Assembly (NCBI RefSeq): GCF_902498825.1 | Contig: NZ_LR701459.1 | Location: forward strand, 2,775,890-2,839,889 | Direction of reading: 5' to 3' | Source: Rhizobium sp. EC-SD404 | GTDB taxonomy: Bacteria > Pseudomonadota > Alphaproteobacteria > Rhizobiales > Rhizobiaceae | Length of the DNA: 64,000 nt | Part shown: piece by piece, positions 8,522-16,617 of the stretch | Position numbering within the stretch: the first letter of the stretch is position 1 | How the letters are laid out: every line of letters begins with the position of its first letter | Program-made: the position numbers and the translations under genes | The notes under the pieces: generated by a model | What the model was told of the DNA's origin: nothing | Databases searched by the model: none | Seen by the model: the letters and a program-made list of their open reading frames with translations, nothing else

Positions 8522-11500
8522 CCGAAAGCCCGCAATTCTCGCTGTCCGAAGCCGGGCGCGAGCAGCTTCAGGCGCTCATGACCCTTTCGGCGCTAGGCTG
8601 GCGCTATGTCACGCGCGCGGAGATCGACCGGCAGCGGCGGCACCGTCGCACCGGCGTCCTACTTGAAGACAAGCTGCGCGCTCAACTGGCCTCCCTCAAT
8701 CGCATCCGCGCTGGCGGGCGCACGCACGCCTTCTCGGAAGGCAACATCGAAACCGCCGTCGAGCGCCTCAAGGACGTGCGTTTCGACGGCCTGATGCGCA
8801 CGAACGAGCGCCAGACCGATCTGATCCAGCTCGGCGTCGCGCTGCCGCAGACCGTGGACGGACAATCCCGCGAATGGCCCTTCCGCTACATCAACTGGGG
8901 GCTCGACGCCGATAGCACGCGAGCGAACGCCTTCCACATGACGAGCGAGTTTCCGGTCGACTGGCCGGAAGGAGCGAGCATCCGTCCCGACATCGTCCTG
9001 TTCGTCAACGGCATCCCCTTCGCCGTCGTCGAGGTGAAGCGCAGCCAGGAGAAGGTTGCGCAAGGGATCAGCCAGCACCTGCGCAACCAAAAGCCGGATC
9101 TCGGCGCGACAAATCTGTTCTTCACGGCGCAGTTGCTCATTGCCGCCAACTCGCACGAGCCGCGCTACGCGACGGTCGGCACGCCGGCGAAGTTCTGGTC
9201 GGCCTGGCGCGAACGCGAGGATGTGCCTGACTACGTTTCTGAGGTCGTCAACCGAGCGATCGACACGACGGATCACGACGCGATCTTCCAGGACTTCGGG
9301 CTCCACCGCCGCAAGCATGACGGTCTGCGTGAAGCCGGGGAGCGCTTCGTTACACCGCTCGACGAGATGCTGGTGAGCCTTTGCCGGCCCGAGCGCATTC
9401 TCGACCTCGCACGCCGTTTCACGCTGTTCGATGGTGGTGTGAAAAAGGTCGCGCGCCATCAGCAGTATTTCGCGGTGAAGGACCTGCTCAAGCGTGTCGC
9501 GGCGCGCGACAACGCCGGACGGCGCGCAGGCGGCGTGGTCTGGCATACGCAAGGGTCGGGCAAGTCGCTGACCATGGTGATGCTCGCCAAGGCGCTCGCC
9601 ATGAGCGTCCCGACGGCGCGTGTCGTGCTGGTGACCGACCGCACCGATCTCGATGACCAGATCGACAAGACGTTCAAGGCGACGGGCCTGTCGCCGGAGC
9701 GCGCGAAGACGGGCGAGCATCTGGTCGAACTCATCGAAGCGAAGACGCCGGTCGTCACGACCCTCGTTCACAAGTTCAAAGCCGGTCTCAACAAGCGCCG
9801 CGTCGTCGATGCGAGCACGGACATCTTCCTGCTGGTCGATGAGAGTCATCGCAGCCAGTACGGCGACATGGAGAGCCTGCACCAAAAGATGCGCGACGTG
9901 TTGCCGGGCGCTTGCTTGATTGGCTTCACCGGCACGCCGATCGCCAAGAAGGAGCGAAACACTTTCACCAAGTTCGGACCGCTCGTGCAGCCGGTCTACT
10001 CGATGAAGGATGCCGTAGCGGACGGCGCCGTCGTGCCGCTGCTCTATGAGGGTCGTCATGTCGAGGAGGATATCGACGAAGACGCGGTCGACGCCTGGTT
10101 TGACCGCGTGACCGTCGGCCTTACCGACACGCAGAAAGCCGACCTCAAACGCAAGATGAGCCGACCGCGGACGCTCATGGGCGTGTCAGCACGGCTGCGC
10201 TGTATCGCGTTCGACGTCAGTCGGCACTTTGCGGACAATTTCCAGCCCGACAGGTTGAAAGGGCAGCTCGTCGCGCCGTCCAAGCGGGACGCCATCACAC
10301 TGAAAAAGCTGCTCGACGAGTTCGGTGAGGTGACCTCCGAGGTCATTATCTCCGGGCCCGATCAGCGCGAGGGCCAACACGCCATCGACGAGGAATCCGA
10401 CGACGAGGTGGTGAAGTTCTGGCGCCGGATGATGGAGCGTCACGGCGGCGAGGAGAGCTACAACAAATCCATCATCTCGAAGTTCAAGGGGCCCGGCGAG
10501 CCGGACATCCTGATCGTTGTCGACAAGCTGCTCACCGGTTTCGATGCGCCGCGCAACACGGTGCTCTACATGGCCCGACCGCTCCGCGAGCACGGGCTTT
10601 TGCAGGCCATCGCGCGAGTCAACCGCGTTTTCGACGAGGACGGGGCGCCCGAGAAGCCGTTCGGCTTCATCATCGATTACTGCGGCGTGCTGCGTCACCT
10701 TGGCGAGGCGTTGACCGCAAATGAGGCGCTACGGGACTTCGACGAAGCCGACCTGCAGCAGTCGGTCAGCGCGATCGCCGATGAGGCGCGTAAGCTCCCC
10801 CAAAAGCACGCTGCACTCCTCGATCTCTTCGCTGGCGTCTCCAACGTGTACGACGAGGAGGCCTATGCGCGAGAGCTCGCCGACGACGCGCTGCGCGATG
10901 ACTTCTACCGCCGCCTATCGGAATTCTCCCGCACCCTGACGGTCGCCGTCAGCTCGCGGACCTTCGTCGAGGAGACGCCGCCAGAGCGGCTCCTGCGCTG
11001 GCGAACAGACGAGAAGCGCTTTCTCGCGCTGCGCGCCCACGTGAAGGCTCGGTACGCAGACGCGGTGGATTGGAGCGAATATGAGCGGCGCGTCCGCAGT
11101 CTGCTCGATCAGCATGTGACCGCCCACGAAGTCACGACGATCGTGGAGCCGCTAGCGGTCTTCGACGATGGCGCCATCGAAGCGGCCCGCAACGAGAAGA
11201 AGCGTTCCGACGCCTCGATCGCTGACGAAATCGCACACCGGACGCTGCGAACCATCGAGGAAAAATGGGACGAAGACCCCACCTTCTTTGAGAAGTTCTC
11301 GAAGCTCATTCGGCAAACGATCGACGACTTTCGTCGCGGCCGCCTTGAAGAGAAAGCATACCTCGAACGTATCCGCTCACAGCGCGACAAGCTCGACGCC
11401 CGCGACGATGAGGATGACCCGACACCGCACGAACTGCGCGGCAAGGGCAATGAGACTGCCTTCTGGGGCATCGCCCGAAAGGAACTCCGGCGCGCCGCGG

Positions 11501-11751
11501 TCGACGATCCTGACCTTCCGGTCACGATCTCGATGTCACTCGTTGACATAATCGAAAGCCACCGCCGCGTCGGGTGGCAGCATGACCGCGACATCCAGAA
11601 CGATATGCGAAACGCAATGGATGACTTCTTCTTCGACGTGGTCATGGGTTCAGGTGGGCCCGAGATCGAACCGGCCGTAATGGACAGCATCATCAACGAG
11701 GTGCTGTCGGCCGCCCGGGTGCGCATGCAGGATGACGGCCGTGTCCGCTGA
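8518..11751 (+). CDS. hsdR: Type I restriction endonuclease subunit R
   Basis: HsdR (1077 residues) is the ATP-driven translocase and nuclease of the complex. The N-terminal nuclease domain shows PDIVLFVNGIPFAVVEVKRS (about 156-173), the D...E-x-K motif. The helicase core has Walker A TQGSGKSLTMVM (about residue 343) and DESH (about 440), followed by GFTGTPIAK and late helicase motifs around DKLLTGFDAPRN and LLQAIARVNRVF. The long helical C-terminal part should contact HsdM/HsdS. Nothing is missing, so cutting should be possible. It overlaps the DUF6119 gene by 4 bases and the metallopeptidase gene by 20. Confidence 0.97.
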   Translation: MTESPQFSLSEAGREQLQALMTLSALGWRYVTRAEIDRQRRHRRTGVLLEDKLRAQLASLNRIRAGGRTHAFSEGNIETAVERLKDVRFDGLMRTNERQTDLIQLGVALPQTVDGQSREWPFRYINWGLDADSTRANAFHMTSEFPVDWPEGASIRPDIVLFVNGIPFAVVEVKRSQEKVAQGISQHLRNQKPDLGATNLFFTAQLLIAANSHEPRYATVGTPAKFWSAWREREDVPDYVSEVVNRAIDTTDHDAIFQDFGLHRRKHDGLREAGERFVTPLDEMLVSLCRPERILDLARRFTLFDGGVKKVARHQQYFAVKDLLKRVAARDNAGRRAGGVVWHTQGSGKSLTMVMLAKALAMSVPTARVVLVTDRTDLDDQIDKTFKATGLSPERAKTGEHLVELIEAKTPVVTTLVHKFKAGLNKRRVVDASTDIFLLVDESHRSQYGDMESLHQKMRDVLPGACLIGFTGTPIAKKERNTFTKFGPLVQPVYSMKDAVADGAVVPLLYEGRHVEEDIDEDAVDAWFDRVTVGLTDTQKADLKRKMSRPRTLMGVSARLRCIAFDVSRHFADNFQPDRLKGQLVAPSKRDAITLKKLLDEFGEVTSEVIISGPDQREGQHAIDEESDDEVVKFWRRMMERHGGEESYNKSIISKFKGPGEPDILIVVDKLLTGFDAPRNTVLYMARPLREHGLLQAIARVNRVFDEDGAPEKPFGFIIDYCGVLRHLGEALTANEALRDFDEADLQQSVSAIADEARKLPQKHAALLDLFAGVSNVYDEEAYARELADDALRDDFYRRLSEFSRTLTVAVSSRTFVEETPPERLLRWRTDEKRFLALRAHVKARYADAVDWSEYERRVRSLLDQHVTAHEVTTIVEPLAVFDDGAIEAARNEKKRSDASIADEIAHRTLRTIEEKWDEDPTFFEKFSKLIRQTIDDFRRGRLEEKAYLERIRSQRDKLDARDDEDDPTPHELRGKGNETAFWGIARKELRRAAVDDPDLPVTISMSLVDIIESHRRVGWQHDRDIQNDMRNAMDDFFFDVVMGSGGPEIEPAVMDSIINEVLSAARVRMQDDGRVR

Positions 11752-12451
11752 CGCCTGGTTCCAGTGGGGCCGCAGACGGATCGCCTATAGCGTCGCGCGC
11801 GATGAGCGCCGGCGGCTGAAAATCGTCGTCTCGCCATCAGGTTCGGTGCAGGTCATCGCTCCGCACGACGCGGCCGATGACGAAGTCCAAGAACGCGTTC
11901 GCCGCAAGGGCGGGTGGATCGCAGCGCAAATCGATGATTTCGAGCAGTACCGCCCCAGAACGCCCCCGCGCCAGTACATCAGCGGCGAGACGCACCTCCT
12001 TCGGGGCATCCAGTATCGCCTAAAAGTTCACCAGAATGATGCGTCTCGCATTTTTCTGAGCGGAGACCGCATCGTCCTGGAGACGCCGCACGTCGAAAGC
12101 AATGTGCACAAAGTGGCTCTGCTCGATCATTTCTACAAGCTCGAAGCTCACGCCGAATTTCCGCGGCGACTTCGCGACGTGGCGCCGCTATTCGCTTCCG
12201 AAGGCACCGCACCACCCAAGCTGATGATCCGCCCCATGACAAAAAGATGGGGCAGCTATACGCCGAAAGGCAATCTCGTCCTCAACCAGGACCTGATCCG
12301 CGCTCCGGTCCAATGCATTGATTATGTGATCGTCCACGAACTCGCGCACGTATTCGAGCCTCACCACGGTTCACGCTGGCGGCAGCTGATGGACAAGGCC
12401 ATGCCGGACTGGCGTGACCGCAAGAAGAAGCTCGAAACAAGTCTCGTCTAG
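11732..12451 (+). CDS. YgjP-like (M48/SprT-related) zinc metallopeptidase
   Basis: This 239-residue protein of the YgjP/DUF45 family has its zinc site near residue 199 as VIVHELAHVFEPHHG, giving the H-E-x-x-H and a following histidine. MTKRWGSYTPKGNLVLNQDL is the family's conserved approach to the active site, and FQWGRRRIAYSVARDERRRL forms the N-terminal beta part. YgjP-like genes are often the last gene of type I restriction operons, as here, where the start overlaps hsdR by 20 bases. The substrate is unknown; control or turnover of the restriction complex is an attractive inference. Confidence 0.9.
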   Translation: MTAVSADAWFQWGRRRIAYSVARDERRRLKIVVSPSGSVQVIAPHDAADDEVQERVRRKGGWIAAQIDDFEQYRPRTPPRQYISGETHLLRGIQYRLKVHQNDASRIFLSGDRIVLETPHVESNVHKVALLDHFYKLEAHAEFPRRLRDVAPLFASEGTAPPKLMIRPMTKRWGSYTPKGNLVLNQDLIRAPVQCIDYVIVHELAHVFEPHHGSRWRQLMDKAMPDWRDRKKKLETSLV

Positions 12452-12476
12452 AGATTCTCCGTTGAGCTCTCAGGGG

Positions 12477-12504
12477 TGACGATTTCGCGGCGCGTAAATC
12501 GTCA
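12477..12504. repeat. 9-bp inverted repeat after the restriction operon
   Basis: TGACGATTT (12477-12485) and AAATCGTCA (12496-12504) flank a GC-rich 10-base loop; the pairing extends imperfectly outward (GGG/CCC). It lies between the restriction operon and the AlpA-like gene. No T-run follows, so an operator is as likely as a terminator. Confidence 0.4.
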
Positions 12505-12591
12505 TCCCTCCAGGCCCCCCTCATCCGCTTCTCTGGCCTCCGACAGCCGGCCGCCTTCCGCGGCGCGGCGCAAGCACCGGAGGCGCTACCC

Positions 12592-12876
12592 ATGCCCGAT
12601 CCCACTGCCGGCCTGCCGCCGCGCTATCTGAGAACCCCCGAAGCCGCCCGATTCCTCGGCCTGTCTGGCCGGACGCTGGAGAAACACCGCACCTACGGCA
12701 CAGGTCCCCGCTATTCCAAGATCGGCGGACGCGTCGTCTACGCGATTGACGATCTGCAGGCCTGGGTCGGCCGGGGCGAGAAGACCTCGACTTCTGACGA
12801 CACCGGCGACACCGTGCTGCCCGCCAAGCGCCACGCGGCGATCTCTCCGGCCTATGCCGATAAGAGCCGCCCATGA
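12592..12876 (+). CDS. AlpA/excisionase-like helix-turn-helix protein
   Basis: This 94-residue MerR-like winged HTH (HTH_17 class) has the features RYLRTPEAARFLGLSGRTLE, then GPRYSKIGGRVVYAIDDLQA and W. In the family, the first part is the recognition helix and the second the wing. Proteins of this type act as excisionases or as activators of transfer genes on ICEs. It begins the transfer-gene run, and its stop overlaps the DUF2840 gene by 4 bases. The C-terminal 30 residues are low in structure. A ribosome site (GGAGG, 12579-12583) lies upstream of the ATG. Confidence 0.88.
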   Translation: MPDPTAGLPPRYLRTPEAARFLGLSGRTLEKHRTYGTGPRYSKIGGRVVYAIDDLQAWVGRGEKTSTSDDTGDTVLPAKRHAAISPAYADKSRP

Positions 12877-13337
12877 GTGCGCGCACGACTGTCGATCTCC
12901 TGTGGCTCGAAGGACGGGTAGAGCGCTGGATCCGCTTCGGCCGGATCGTCCAGGAGACCATTCTGAGCCGCTCCGAAAGCACCGTCGGCTTCGATCCAGG
13001 CAGCGTCTTCGCCTTCGTTCGCTGGTCATCGAATGACTACGGCACCGTCGAAAGCCGGATCGACATCCTGCGCGCCGTCCAATCCGGCGAGCGCTGCTCG
13101 ACCGTGCCGCATGTGACCCCCGGCGGCGAGATGCTGCTGCGCTTGTCCGGCTGGCCGAAGGTCGAGGCCGCCCTCCTCGCCATCGATCAGGTCGAGGCGC
13201 TCGAGCTCGCGCCGGAGGATGTCTGTCCCGACCATTGGCGGCACGTCCACAACCGGCTGACGACCGGTCTCGACCCCCGCGCCTATACCGAGCTGCGGCA
13301 CGCAGCCTGGCTCAAGCGCCGCGCGGTGACGGCATGA
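12873..13337 (+). CDS. DUF2840 family protein
   Basis: This 154-residue protein begins VDLLWLEGRVERWIRFGR and includes GFDPGSVFAFVRWSSNDYGT and CSTVPHVTPGGEMLLRLSG, the known DUF2840 pattern. The family occurs almost only in conjugative regions of Alphaproteobacteria, between an AlpA-like HTH gene and a TraF-type peptidase, which is the order seen here. Its function is unknown; its constant position suggests a role in transfer processing. Both ends overlap the neighbouring genes by 4 bases. Confidence 0.9.
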   Translation: MSARTTVDLLWLEGRVERWIRFGRIVQETILSRSESTVGFDPGSVFAFVRWSSNDYGTVESRIDILRAVQSGERCSTVPHVTPGGEMLLRLSGWPKVEAALLAIDQVEALELAPEDVCPDHWRHVHNRLTTGLDPRAYTELRHAAWLKRRAVTA

Positions 13338-13846
13338 TCCGCGCGCGCAAGACCCTCGTCGCGATGGGCGCGGCGCTCGCGCTTATCGGCGCGTCGGCCG
13401 TCGTGACGAGTGATCCGCTCCTTGTCTGGAACGCGTCCGCCAGCGTGCCGATCGGCATCTACGCGATCACCCCGATCGCGCGTCCGGAGGTCGGCGATCT
13501 CGTCGCCGTGCGCACGCCCGAGCCGCTTGGCCGCTGGCTGGTCGAGAACGGCTATCTCGGCCCCGACACGCCGCTCCTGAAGCGCGTCGCCGCGCTGCCG
13601 GGAAGCGAGGTCTGCCGCCAGGGCACGACGATCACTGTCGATAGCACCGCCGTCGCCGAGGCGCGTGAACGCGACCGGCTTGGCCGCCCGCTGCCGGTCT
13701 GGCGGGGCTGCCGGACGCTCCGCAACGGCGAGGTCTTCCTGCTCAACGCCGACCATCCGGCGAGCCTTGACGGGCGGTATTTCGGGCCGCTCGGCGCAGA
13801 CACGGTCATCGGCCGGGCGACGCCGATCTGGACGCGGGAGGGCTGA
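13334..13846 (+). CDS. traF: S26-family conjugal transfer peptidase (TraF-like)
   Basis: This 170-residue signal-peptidase-like protein has an N-terminal membrane anchor (TLVAMGAALALIGASAVVT). The catalytic serine region is NASASVPIGIYAI and the lysine region LLKRVAALPGSEVC; the GDLVAVRTP strand and the late NADHPASLDGRYFGPL box are also present. In RP4 the homologue TraF trims and cyclises TrbC pilin, and a TrbC gene is present at 21348. The ATG at 13334 overlaps the DUF2840 stop. An earlier in-frame ATG lies inside DUF2840 and lacks the signal anchor. Confidence 0.92.
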   Translation: MIRARKTLVAMGAALALIGASAVVTSDPLLVWNASASVPIGIYAITPIARPEVGDLVAVRTPEPLGRWLVENGYLGPDTPLLKRVAALPGSEVCRQGTTITVDSTAVAEARERDRLGRPLPVWRGCRTLRNGEVFLLNADHPASLDGRYFGPLGADTVIGRATPIWTREG

Positions 13847-13849
13847 GCC

Positions 13850-14611
13850 ATGCGCACCCTTCCGCCTTCCGGCCGTGGCCTTATTGTCGCCCCCGCTACC
13901 GGCCTCGCGCTCGCCGCACTCCTGTTCGCCGCTACGCCGAACGCGGTCGCAGAGCCTTCGGAAGGCACGCAAACTGGCGGGCGAACCACAGTGCAAGCGA
14001 CTGCGTTCGACACATTCATCGCGGAAGCCGCGTTGCGGTTCGCCATCCCCGAGCACTGGATTCGCGCCGTCATGCAGGCCGAAAGCGCAGGCGATCCGCG
14101 CGGGGTCAGCCGCGCCGGGGCGATGGGTCTGATGCAGATCATGCCCGCGACCTGGGCCGAGTTGCGCACTCGCCATCGCCTCGGAGCGGACGTGTTCGAC
14201 CCGCGCGACAACATCCTCGCCGGCGCCGCTTACTTGCGCGAGATGTACGACCGCTTCGGCTCGCCCGGCTTCCTCGCGGCTTACAATGCGGGACCGGCCC
14301 GATACGCCGAGCACCTCGCCACCGGACGCCCGCTGCCGCGCGAAACACGGGCCTATATCGCGACGCTGGCGCCAATCATCGGCGACCCCTCGGCGGCGCC
14401 GCGGCGTGCCGAAGCGCCGGTCCTGAACTCCGACTGGCGCGCCGCGCCGCTCTTCGTCGCGCGTCTTGGCCCGCGCTCGGACGGCGGTGCCAGTGCGGAT
14501 GAAGCATTAGCGGAACGACCGTCACGCCGCGCCTGGAATGCCGACGCGCAACCGTCAAACGCCACTGCGAACGGCCTGTTCGTGCGCTCTCAATCGGAGG
14601 GATCGCGATGA
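13850..14611 (+). CDS. Conjugation-associated lytic transglycosylase (SLT domain)
   Basis: This 253-residue protein has a hydrophobic N terminus (GLIVAPATGLALAALLFAAT) that acts as a signal sequence, so it should work in the periplasm. The SLT domain (about 52-150) includes the catalytic glutamate in AVMQAESAGDPRGVS, then GAMGLMQIMPATWAEL, and AAYNAGPARYAEHL. Such enzymes open the peptidoglycan for the mating channel (VirB1 role). The C-terminal 100 residues are low-complexity and variable. It lies 3 bases after the TraF-like gene. Confidence 0.93.
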   Translation: MRTLPPSGRGLIVAPATGLALAALLFAATPNAVAEPSEGTQTGGRTTVQATAFDTFIAEAALRFAIPEHWIRAVMQAESAGDPRGVSRAGAMGLMQIMPATWAELRTRHRLGADVFDPRDNILAGAAYLREMYDRFGSPGFLAAYNAGPARYAEHLATGRPLPRETRAYIATLAPIIGDPSAAPRRAEAPVLNSDWRAAPLFVARLGPRSDGGASADEALAERPSRRAWNADAQPSNATANGLFVRSQSEGSR

Positions 14612-14856
14612 AGGCCCCGCTCGCAGTCTGGCGCGTGCTGGCGTACGCCGTCGCAGTCCCGGAAGGAGTGCAGGGGACGGACAGTCGAACAACGGAGGGA
14701 GGGCGAGATAAAAGGCGCGGCACGGATGCGCGCTATGTGGTTGTTTTACTGCAGCTTTTTACGCACTTCGGCATGGTCCGCGGTGCCGCGCCTTCCTTCA
14801 ATACGCTGATTTATATACGATTTCACCGTGCCGCCGCATCCGAGGCGGGCATATGA
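14608..14856 (+). CDS. Small hypothetical ORF between transglycosylase and relaxase
   Basis: This 82-codon frame starts at an ATG overlapping the transglycosylase stop and ends 4 bases into the relaxase start, which is the coupling pattern used by its neighbours. However, the translation is not protein-like (no clear hydrophobic core, mixed composition), and it crosses an AT-rich stretch with an inverted repeat that may be oriT. I recognise no family. It may be an accidental frame. Confidence 0.3.
   Translation: MKAPLAVWRVLAYAVAVPEGVQGTDSRTTEGGRDKRRGTDARYVVVLLQLFTHFGMVRGAAPSFNTLIYIRFHRAAASEAGI
14714..14792. other. Candidate oriT region (inverted repeat with AT-rich centre)
   Basis: GGCGCGGCAC (14714-14723) and GTGCCGCGCC (14783-14792) are perfect 10-bp arms around 59 bases that include an AT-rich tract (about 14741-14763). 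A further AT-rich tract (14800-14825) follows, just before the relaxase gene. Relaxase genes commonly sit beside oriT, and oriT sites usually contain such inverted repeats. I do not find an exact IncP-type nic core (ATCCTG), so this call is tentative. Confidence 0.35.
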
Positions 14857-16604
14857 GCCGCCGCGACGACGGCATCCGCATCCGGCCAGGCCGCATCCGC
14901 GACCGCGGGCCATCTGGCCGCAAGGCGCAGAGCTTCGTCGGCCAGGTCTTGCGCGCCGCCCGCAAGGCGGGGCACACCGGCTACAGGTTCGGCAGATCGT
15001 CGCGCGCTGGCCGCTCGACCTTCGGACGGTGTCGCTTCGCCACCACCGCACGGAGTCTTTCGAGCACCCGGCGTCGGGTGGTCGTCAAGGCACGCATCGT
15101 CCGCCATCGCGGTCAGCGTTTCCGTTCAGCCCCGCTCGCGAAGCACATCGCATATCTCAAACGCGAGGGCGTCAGTCGTGATGGACGCGACGCAGCGATG
15201 TTCACCGCAGACCGGGACGCGGTCGACGAGCTCGACTTCGCCCAGTCCTGCGAGGACGATCGGCACCATTTCCGCTTCATCGTCTCGCCCGAGGATGCGG
15301 GGCACATGGAGGATCTGCGCGCCTTCACCCGCGACCTCATAGCCCAGGCAGAACGCGACCTCGGCACGAGGCTCGACTGGATCGGCGTCGATCACTGGAA
15401 CACCGACAACCCGCATGTCCATATCCTCATCCGCGGCAAGGCCGATGACGGCAAGGACCTCGTCATCTCGCGCGACTACATCTCCCGCGGCCTGCGCGGA
15501 CGCGCGGAAGAGCTGGTCAGTCTCGAACTCGGGCCGCGCAGCGAGAAGGAGATTGCGGCCGGTCTCGACCTGGAAGTGAAGGCCGAGCGCTGGACCGGGC
15601 TAGACCGCGCCTTGCGCGCCTATGCGGACGATTCGCTCGGCATCGCCGACCTACGTCCCGGCGCGCCCGGTCTCGAAGATCGCGACTTCAAGAACCGCAT
15701 GATCGGGCGCGCGCAGACGCTCGAACGCCTCGGCCTTGCCGAAAGGCTTGCGCCCTCGGTCTGGCAGCTCAGGCCCGGGATGGAGGAGACGTTGCGCGAC
15801 CTCGCCATCCGCGGCGACATCATAAAGACGATGCACCGCGCGATGGGAGGTCAGTCCCGCGCGGCTTCCGACTTCGCTATTCAGGCGGCACCAAGCGAGC
15901 CGATCCTCGGACGCCTCGTCGAGCGCGGCCTGCATGACGAGCTCAAGGGCGAGGCCTACGCCGTGATCGACGGCGTCGACGGACGCGTCCATCACGTGCG
16001 CTTCGCCGATCTCGACGCGACGGGTGACACGCCTACAGGTGGCATTGCTGAGACACGGAGCTGGTCGCCGAAGGAAGGTGGCCGCCGGCGGCTCGCTCTC
16101 GTCGGACGGTCTGACTTCGCGCTCGACGCACAGGTGAGCGCGGACGGCGCGACTTGGCTCGACCGCTTGGCGCTCGCAAAGGACCGTGCGCCTCTGTCGA
16201 ACGGCGGGTTCGGGGCCGAAGTGCGACACGCGCTGGATCGACGCGCCGACCATCTCGTCGTCGAAGGTCTCGCGACCCGGCAAGGCAAACGGGTCACCTT
16301 CGCCCGCGACCTGCTCACGACCCTGCGCAATCGCGAGATCGATAAAGCCGCAGCAAATCTCAAGGCCCAGACCGGCCTGCCGTTCCGCAAGCCCGCCGAG
16401 GGCGAAAGTGTCGCCGGAATATACCGCCAGCGCCTGGACCTCGCCACTGGCCGCTTCGCCATGCTGGACGACGGCATGGGCTTCGAACTCGTCCCTTGGA
16501 AGCCGCAGCTCGACAAGCATCTCGGTCAGACCGTGAGCGGGACCATCACGACCGGCGGCGGGATCGCCTGGACGCTCGGCCGCAAGCGCGGACTCGGCAT
16601 CTGA
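14853..16604 (+). CDS. Relaxase/mobilization protein (VirD2-like, DUF3363)
   Basis: This 583-residue MOB-P-type relaxase should nick one strand at oriT and pilot it into the recipient. The N-terminal part is basic. The metal-binding histidines are in DNPHVHILIRGKADDGK (near residue 187), preceded by WIGVDHWNTDN. The DUF3363 C-terminal region runs from about residue 200 (RAEELVSLELGP) to the end (PWKPQLDKHLGQTVSGTI). A candidate catalytic tyrosine lies near HIAYLKREGVSRDG. It overlaps the preceding small frame by 4 bases and lies 13 bases from traG. Confidence 0.92.
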   Translation: MSRRDDGIRIRPGRIRDRGPSGRKAQSFVGQVLRAARKAGHTGYRFGRSSRAGRSTFGRCRFATTARSLSSTRRRVVVKARIVRHRGQRFRSAPLAKHIAYLKREGVSRDGRDAAMFTADRDAVDELDFAQSCEDDRHHFRFIVSPEDAGHMEDLRAFTRDLIAQAERDLGTRLDWIGVDHWNTDNPHVHILIRGKADDGKDLVISRDYISRGLRGRAEELVSLELGPRSEKEIAAGLDLEVKAERWTGLDRALRAYADDSLGIADLRPGAPGLEDRDFKNRMIGRAQTLERLGLAERLAPSVWQLRPGMEETLRDLAIRGDIIKTMHRAMGGQSRAASDFAIQAAPSEPILGRLVERGLHDELKGEAYAVIDGVDGRVHHVRFADLDATGDTPTGGIAETRSWSPKEGGRRRLALVGRSDFALDAQVSADGATWLDRLALAKDRAPLSNGGFGAEVRHALDRRADHLVVEGLATRQGKRVTFARDLLTTLRNREIDKAAANLKAQTGLPFRKPAEGESVAGIYRQRLDLATGRFAMLDDGMGFELVPWKPQLDKHLGQTVSGTITTGGGIAWTLGRKRGLGI

Positions 16605-16617
16605 TGGAGCGCCGCCC

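Noticed and set aside
8659..10059. 466-codon minus-strand frame inside hsdR
   Set aside because: It is a GC-rich shadow; hsdR is complete and carries all nuclease and helicase motifs.
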